A stretch of DNA of 10,792 nucleotides from Actinomycetota bacterium (GTDB lineage Bacteria > Cyanobacteriota > Vampirovibrionia > Obscuribacterales > Obscuribacteraceae), in the NCBI GenBank assembly GCA_903970355.1, contig CAJCIF010000467.1:1-10792 (forward strand), read 5' to 3'. This document shows, in pieces, positions 6,834-10,792 of this stretch. Positions within the stretch are counted from its first letter, which is position 1; the number at the start of each line of letters is the position of its first letter. A program made the translations under genes and the position numbers. Under the pieces are notes generated by a model, which saw only the letters and a list, made by a program, of their open reading frames with translations, ran no database searches and had not been told where the DNA came from.

Positions 6834-7919
6834 ATGAATGGCAAAGTAATCGCTTTAATCGCGGTGATTGCTCTTTTGGGAGTTGGTGTCATCCTCTTTT
6901 CGCAGGGCAAAGTTATAGATTCAGCTCCGTTTGATGGACCACCGCCCCCGGAGATGGTTGGTGTATTAGCTCCGAATGACAACCTCAAAAAGGGTCGATA
7001 TTTAGTTGATGGTGCTATTCCAGGCCCGGAAGACATCGATTTTGATAAGCAAGGACGTCTATATACAGGTGGCACCGACGGCAAAATTTATAGAGTGGAT
7101 ATCTCCACTTCGCCAGCGAAAGTGGAAGTGTTTGCGGATCCTGGTAAAAGCTTTTCGCTTGGGTTGCGTTTCGATCGCAGTGGCAATCTGATCGTTTGCA
7201 ATGATCCAATCGGATTGCTGTCAATTGCGCCGGATGGAAAAATCTCCGTACTCACAAACAGTTTCGAAGGCAAACCAATCAAGTTCCCCAACAACTTGGA
7301 TATAGCCTCAGATGGCAAAATCTTTTTTTCGGAATCTAGCACAAAAAACAATGGACCAAATGTCAGGCTTGAATCTCGCTATGAAATGCTGGAAGGCAAA
7401 CCACAAGGAAGATTGCTTTCATACGATCCAGCCTCGAAAACAACTTCTCTCGTTGCCGAGGGACTCTATTTTCCAAATGGAGTTGCGATCTCGCCAGCCG
7501 ATGAGTTCGTCCTGGTTAATGAGACAAGCCGAGACAGGATTACGAGAGTGTGGTTGAAAGGCGAAAACAAAGGCAAGACAGATTACTTTGCCGAAAACCT
7601 GCCAGGCATACCCGATAACTTAAAGTCTGTCGGTGATGGAACATACTGGGAAGCATTTTTCGTGCCGCGCATGAAGCTTGTGGAGGCGCTTAAGACGAAG
7701 ACACTTGCGAAGAATTTCATCGCTCTTTTGCCCCCTGACCTTTTGCCGAAGCCTGATAAATATGGCTTGGTAGCTCACCTTGACGCAACTGGGAAGATTA
7801 TTGAAACCTTGCATGATCCTGGTGGTACCCTCTTTTGCGTTACTACAGCACTACCATATAAGAAGCATTTGTATCTGGGGACCGTAGAAGGCCGTTCAAT
7901 TTTTGACCATCCACTTTAA
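6834..7919 (+). CDS. membrane-anchored strictosidine synthase-like/SMP-30-type beta-propeller
   Basis: A 361-residue protein with an N-terminal uncleaved signal anchor (hydrophobic residues 5-22, no lipobox Cys) and a six-bladed propeller from about 55 to the end. The strictosidine synthase-like/SMP-30/paraoxonase pattern shows in order: GPEDIDFDKQGRLYTGG (64-80), LGLRFDRSGNLIVCNDPIGL (109-128), FPNNLDIASDGKIFFSE (151-167), FPNGVAISPADE (213-224), GIPDNLKSVGDGTYW (258-272). These carry equivalents of the paraoxonase calcium ligands: Glu66, Asp67, Asn153/154, Asn215, Asp261, Asn262. It is therefore probably a calcium-dependent lactonase or esterase-like enzyme in the periplasm; the bacterial homologues' substrates are mostly unknown. 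AGGAG lies about 7 nt before the ATG, a strong ribosome site. It follows the repeat-tailed membrane protein by 74 bp and converges on the next gene with 5 bp between stops. Confidence 0.85.
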   Translation: MNGKVIALIAVIALLGVGVILFSQGKVIDSAPFDGPPPPEMVGVLAPNDNLKKGRYLVDGAIPGPEDIDFDKQGRLYTGGTDGKIYRVDISTSPAKVEVFADPGKSFSLGLRFDRSGNLIVCNDPIGLLSIAPDGKISVLTNSFEGKPIKFPNNLDIASDGKIFFSESSTKNNGPNVRLESRYEMLEGKPQGRLLSYDPASKTTSLVAEGLYFPNGVAISPADEFVLVNETSRDRITRVWLKGENKGKTDYFAENLPGIPDNLKSVGDGTYWEAFFVPRMKLVEALKTKTLAKNFIALLPPDLLPKPDKYGLVAHLDATGKIIETLHDPGGTLFCVTTALPYKKHLYLGTVEGRSIFDHPL

Positions 7920-7924
7920 CCCTT

Positions 7925-8569
7925 CTACCCAATTTTCAAAGTTCCATCTGGATTGATTTGAAATGGCACCTTCTCAGAGATGGTGTTGTGAGTTATGGGG
8001 ACTTCCGCATTTACCGTGGCTTGCGGCCTGCCGGTACGGTCATGATCGATATCTATTTCGGTGATTGGGGATTTGATAGGCGGCCCGATCGGCCCTGCCA
8101 CTTCGACATTAATACCCTGAATATTTGAAATTCTTGTGTGACCGTTGGCATCTGGTTTCAAATCGAAGGAGAACGTATTGTCGAAGCGAACTCCCTTGGC
8201 TTTCATTGCGCCCAGGGTTCCGGGAATTGTTTGATCAAGCGGGATGAGCGTTGAATCTTTTGCAGTGAATGTGATGTGATCGCCGTCTTTTTCGATTGAT
8301 TTGAAGTTCGATAGAAATTTGACGTTGTCTGCTCCTAAAACGGAACGTGCGACTGGATTGTTTAGGTAATCAGGAACATTGATCGTGCCATCCGGGAGGA
8401 ACTGAGACAGTGTCGCCAACTTGTCCACATTCTTGTTCAGGATTTCGGCGGCGGTAGCTTTTGCGCTGGTTAAAACTGGATGCAATCTCTCCAGAGCTTC
8501 TTGTTGAATTCGGTGCATCCCCTCGTGCACATCTTGAGTGGATAAAAATTCCGCTACGTTGTCTGCCAT
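7925..8569 (-). CDS. hypothetical soluble protein, 214 aa
   Basis: Not recognised. The start is taken at the ATG with AAGGAG 7 nt upstream, two codons inside the longer frame (TTG at 8575). Residues 1-55 are amphipathic and helical (MADNVAEFLSTQDVHEGMHR...), the rest alternates like beta-strands: GDHITFTAKDSTLIPLD, VRFDNTFSFDLKPDANGH, GINVEVAGPIGPPIKSPITE, EIDIDHDRTGRPQATVNAEV, and a closing FQINPDGTLKIG. No signal peptide, membrane span, cysteine or obvious catalytic motif. It has good coding character and a plausible own promoter at 8605-8633. It sits downstream of the response regulator on the same strand across 86 bp, so regulation by it is possible but unproven. A lineage-specific beta-sandwich or lipid-binding fold is one guess. 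Confidence 0.7.
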   Translation of the reverse strand: MADNVAEFLSTQDVHEGMHRIQQEALERLHPVLTSAKATAAEILNKNVDKLATLSQFLPDGTINVPDYLNNPVARSVLGADNVKFLSNFKSIEKDGDHITFTAKDSTLIPLDQTIPGTLGAMKAKGVRFDNTFSFDLKPDANGHTRISNIQGINVEVAGPIGPPIKSPITEIDIDHDRTGRPQATVNAEVPITHNTISEKVPFQINPDGTLKIG

Positions 8570-8604
8570 GACCAATCTCCTTGTAATGCAGGTCTATGGC
8601 AGAG

Positions 8605-8633
8605 ATATTAGTTAAATAGCTTGTGACTATAAA
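8605..8633 (-). promoter_or_regulatory. predicted sigma-70 promoter of the 214-aa hypothetical gene
   Basis: On the minus strand, TTTATA (-35, 8628-8633), a 17-nt spacer and TAATAT (-10, 8605-8610), each 4 of 6 to consensus, stand about 35 nt upstream of the ATG at 8569. The leader would be about 28 nt and include the AAGGAG ribosome site. Confidence 0.35.
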
Positions 8634-8655
8634 TGTGTTAGTCCGCAAATCCCAT

Positions 8656-9408
8656 TTAGAGAACCTGAGAACGGTCGAATTTGAAGCGGTTTAATAACCA
8701 GTCATCGAGTTTGGTGTCCTGGCGAAGCAAATCGTCAACGTCTACGAGACCTCGTTTCAAAGCTTCCAAAACAATTCGCACTCGCGTGTTATACAGCTCC
8801 ATGCCGGCTGTATCTTTCAGATAGTTGTCGGCGCCTTTAACGAGTTTTTGAGATAGAGAAGAAATTCGATTTTGTACACCACGAACACTAATGTATTGTC
8901 GAAGGGCAATGCCACGGTCGTTTAAGCCTAAGAGCAAATCAATGAGCGTTTCATATTCGGCGGCGCTCAGACTGCCGTCACCTTTCAGGTTGTATTCGAT
9001 ACCTCGTACTATTGGGTCAATGTATGAGTTGTTTTCGTTGAGTACAGAGTTGATCGCATCTTTGAGTTTTTCTTCCGGTTCAGTCTTGAGTGCATAACCG
9101 TGAATAGCTTCATCAGGAATTATTTTGCCAAGCTCTCGCACGAATGATTCTTTGTGGAACTGAGACCAGAATAGAATCTTCAGATCTGGTTTGTCAGCCC
9201 AAATTGCCTGCGCTGCTTGAATGCCGTTAGTACCTGGCATGACGATATCCATCACTACCATATCCGGCGTCCGTGCTTTCACTAATTGAATTGCCTCGGC
9301 TCCATTGGACGCTTCCTGAATGGTAGCCTTCGGATCAACTTCTTTGAGTAAATCAATAACATGCTGACGAAGCGCAGGCACGTCATCTACAACTAATACG
9401 GTAACCAT
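8656..9408 (-). CDS. NarL/FixJ-like response regulator with divergent HTH and C-terminal extension
   Basis: A 250-residue two-component regulator. The receiver domain (1-125) has the acidic pair Asp8/Asp9, phospho-acceptor Asp54 (VVMDIVMPGTNG), Ser82 at the usual Thr/Ser site, Tyr105 and Lys108 (GYALK); it looks fully phosphorylatable. A segment between Ser82 and Tyr105 is about four residues longer than usual. Residues 146-190 align with a LuxR-type helix-turn-helix (LSAAEYETLIDLLLGLNDRG, then IALRQYISVRGVQNRISSLS), but several family positions are changed: the usual REREV is AEYETL, NKEIA is DRGIA, TVK is GVQ. A 60-residue helical tail (191-250) follows, with a NTRVRIVLEALKRGLVD motif. No kinase is adjacent, so it is an orphan in this window. 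Only a weak GGTGA precedes the ATG; the predicted transcription start is almost at the start codon, so the mRNA may be leaderless. Confidence 0.87.
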   Translation of the reverse strand: MVTVLVVDDVPALRQHVIDLLKEVDPKATIQEASNGAEAIQLVKARTPDMVVMDIVMPGTNGIQAAQAIWADKPDLKILFWSQFHKESFVRELGKIIPDEAIHGYALKTEPEEKLKDAINSVLNENNSYIDPIVRGIEYNLKGDGSLSAAEYETLIDLLLGLNDRGIALRQYISVRGVQNRISSLSQKLVKGADNYLKDTAGMELYNTRVRIVLEALKRGLVDVDDLLRQDTKLDDWLLNRFKFDRSQVL

Positions 9409-9416
9409 AAATCACC

Positions 9417-9445
9417 ACTATACCTCAGGCTAATTAGCTTGACAT
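9417..9445 (-). promoter_or_regulatory. predicted response-regulator promoter with palindrome in its spacer
   Basis: On the minus strand, ATGTCA (-35, 9440-9445, 4 of 6), a 17-nt spacer and TATAGT (-10, 9417-9422, 5 of 6) stand just before the ATG at 9408, giving a predicted start of transcription within about three bases of the start codon. The spacer holds GCTAATTAGC (9429-9438), a perfect 10-bp palindrome, a place where a bound regulator would block or reshape RNA polymerase access. Confidence 0.42.
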
Positions 9446-9473
9446 ATAGGAAGGGTTGGTGCAACAGACATTA

Positions 9474-10792
9474 CTAGCGAGTGGTGGTATTTGCAGATTG
9501 ACTTCCGGTTGCAGCAATATTCGGAGTTGTTTGCAGAATCGCTTGAATTAGGAAAGCTGTAACCAACACTGCTGATGCAGTAACTGGTTGTCTTACCAAA
9601 CCCGATGTTGGCCGCTTTGCTACCGCAGGGGTTGGAGCTGGTACTGTTGCTGGGGAGGAGACTTTGCTGGTTTGCGTCAATCCCATTGCTTTTTCCAACA
9701 TCATATAGGTTGCTTCTTTATGGATATGGCGTTCGATGATGATGGTGACCATGTCTTCCACTGGTCTAATTTTTTTGTTTTCTTTGAAGGTGTCAACTTC
9801 TGCATGCATCGGTAAAATCAACCGTTGTCTGGATTCAATCTCGAATACTGCCTTGTTTTCGATCGAGCTTTCTTTAATGATATGTTTGTTGAGTTCAGCT
9901 ATTAGCCAACCGATTCTTTCATCACCGAAGATCTGTTTGGCAATACCGTCGAGAGTTTCGCCCGCTGAAATTATGTATTCTCTTCTCGATCCAGGCAAAG
10001 TAACAGTGCGACCGCTATTGTCTTGGCTGTCATCTATATCAGCCAGGTGTTCGATTAGTGCCAATGCATTTTCTGCTTCCACCAGATTGAACTGGTGGTC
10101 ACGCACTTTACTGATGGCACCGAAAGCAAGAATTGCTGCGATCTCCAGGCCAGGTAAATATCTTTCTTCTTCACCAGTAACGAAGGCTTCCGAAATGTGC
10201 TCACCATCATTTGTATCGTGATCTCCCGCTGCGCCAGGAGCAACAACACCAGGTATCCTGCCAATGATGGTGTTGTTCGGCAGCTTTATTTCAATACCAC
10301 CTTCCGTTACTGAGTTCGGTTTTTTGATCTGTCCGTCTATGGAATTTGCAATAGCCTTACCGGTGATGACACCTTCAGTCGGAACTCCACCGATAACCTT
10401 GCCGGTGATGACACCTTCAGTCGGAATCACACCCACAGCCTTGCCGGGAATGACGCCTTCTGTTGGATTCAAAACAACACCTTTACCAGTAAGGGCAGTC
10501 TCTGCCGAGTTCGCACTTATAGCTTTACCCGGAATGACATTTTCAGTTGTATTCACAGCCAACACTTTGCCGGCAAGAACAGCTTCAATTGAATTGGCAA
10601 CTCCTGCTACTGGCGTTCCAGAAGCAAGCGCTTCCACTTTTAAAGGAGTCGCTGCTGATTCCGTTGGTGCCAATTTGGCTAGTGGCACAAGCGATTGCAG
10701 AATGTTTGATGCAGGAATGGGGGTTAAAGTGTGAGCATCGTTTGCAACCGTATATAGTGCTTTTACACCTACAGGAATTTGACTTGCTTCAA
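9474..10792 (-). CDS. LysM-domain protein with 14-residue tandem repeats, 5' end outside window
   Basis: The frame is open to the right edge with no stop, so the GTG at 10688 is not a proven start; the visible part is 438 codons. Numbering from that GTG: residues 32-115 are six 14-residue repeats of the form NPTEGVIPGKAVGV; 116-175 a linker (GEHISEAFVTGEEER); 178-195 a hydrophobic stretch (LPGLEIAAILAFGAIS); 236-293 a LysM-type domain (REYIISAGETLDGIAKQIFG ... WLIAELNKHI ... RLILP) expected to bind peptidoglycan glycan; 340-370 Pro/Ala/Thr-rich; 371-387 a hydrophobic segment (ASAVLVTAFLIQAIL) near the C-terminus, perhaps a membrane anchor. Envelope location is likely, orientation is not. The stop lies 65 bp upstream of the response regulator on the same strand. 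Not recognised as a named family beyond LysM. Confidence 0.78.
   Translation of the reverse strand, partial: EASQIPVGVKALYTVANDAHTLTPIPASNILQSLVPLAKLAPTESAATPLKVEALASGTPVAGVANSIEAVLAGKVLAVNTTENVIPGKAISANSAETALTGKGVVLNPTEGVIPGKAVGVIPTEGVITGKVIGGVPTEGVITGKAIANSIDGQIKKPNSVTEGGIEIKLPNNTIIGRIPGVVAPGAAGDHDTNDGEHISEAFVTGEEERYLPGLEIAAILAFGAISKVRDHQFNLVEAENALALIEHLADIDDSQDNSGRTVTLPGSRREYIISAGETLDGIAKQIFGDERIGWLIAELNKHIIKESSIENKAVFEIESRQRLILPMHAEVDTFKENKKIRPVEDMVTIIIERHIHKEATYMMLEKAMGLTQTSKVSSPATVPAPTPAVAKRPTSGLVRQPVTASAVLVTAFLIQAILQTTPNIAATGSQSANTTTR
10344..10595 (-). repeat. six 42-bp tandem repeats encoding 14-residue units
   Basis: Six in-frame units, with consensus N-P-T-E-G-V-I-x-G-K-a-x-x-x. 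The Gly-Lys pair is in all six; Glu at position 4 is in all six. At DNA level units 4 and 5 share an identical 25-bp run (10360-10384 and 10402-10426), exactly 42 bp apart, whereas units 1-2 are strongly diverged. This points to a recent duplication on one side of an older array. Confidence 0.88.

Noticed and set aside
9439..9444. Plus-strand TTGACA
   Set aside because: No suitable -10 follows at 16-18 nt and there is no plus-strand gene downstream.
10344..10595. Possible CRISPR array
   Set aside because: The 42-bp units are contiguous, in frame and translated, with no spacers.
10264..10734. Plus-strand open frame with repeated LPVMTPSVG-like units
   Set aside because: It is the antisense image of the 42-bp repeat array in the LysM gene, which has better length and domain support.

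Overview
The window looks like a whole metagenome- or MAG-type contig, or one end of one, from a free-living Gram-negative-type bacterium of moderate GC. Bases 1-14 match the 3' end of the Illumina read-1 adapter, so the left edge is a true contig end with untrimmed adapter rather than biology. The gene content (NarL-type response regulator with a divergent HTH and a long tail, a LysM protein with low-complexity repeats, lineage-specific hypotheticals, strong AGGAG-type ribosome sites) would fit Candidatus Obscuribacterales/Melainabacteria (non-photosynthetic Cyanobacteria). That assignment is an impression, not a demonstration. No rRNA, tRNA, CRISPR array, IS element or phage gene was seen, and no gene-free stretch exceeds 300 bases.

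Layout. (1) 15-2806, plus strand: a 5'-truncated CocE/NonD-type alpha/beta hydrolase followed 19 bp later by a VAO-type FAD-linked oxidoreductase, probably one operon. (2) 5607-2814, minus strand: amidase-signature enzyme, then a MarR-family regulator, a cupin and a 38-residue single-span membrane microprotein, all closely spaced. A perfect 7-6-7 inverted repeat lies in the 31-bp gap directly upstream of the MarR start, and a second small palindrome lies upstream of the cupin; both are candidate operators. (3) 5776-7919, plus strand: a hypothetical protein with one membrane span and an Ala/Lys/Pro/Ser-rich repetitive tail, then a membrane-anchored six-bladed beta-propeller of the strictosidine synthase-like/SMP-30/paraoxonase superfamily. 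(4) 10792-7925, minus strand: a LysM-domain protein with six 14-residue tandem repeats (start outside the window), a NarL/FixJ-like response regulator, and a cytosolic protein of unknown function.

How they may work together. The hydrolase/oxidase pair and the amidase-MarR-cupin cluster look like accessory small-molecule catabolism or detoxification, with the MarR protein as probable local ligand- or redox-responsive repressor (inference). The propeller is probably periplasmic, and the repeat-bearing membrane protein next to it and the LysM protein point to cell-envelope functions. The response regulator has no kinase beside it in the window. Its predicted promoter has a perfect 10-bp palindrome in the spacer between -35 and -10, which suggests tight, possibly autogenous, control. 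I see no single defence or mobile system. The least explained parts are the 42-bp repeat array of the LysM protein, the microprotein at the end of the MarR operon, and the 214-residue unknown protein.
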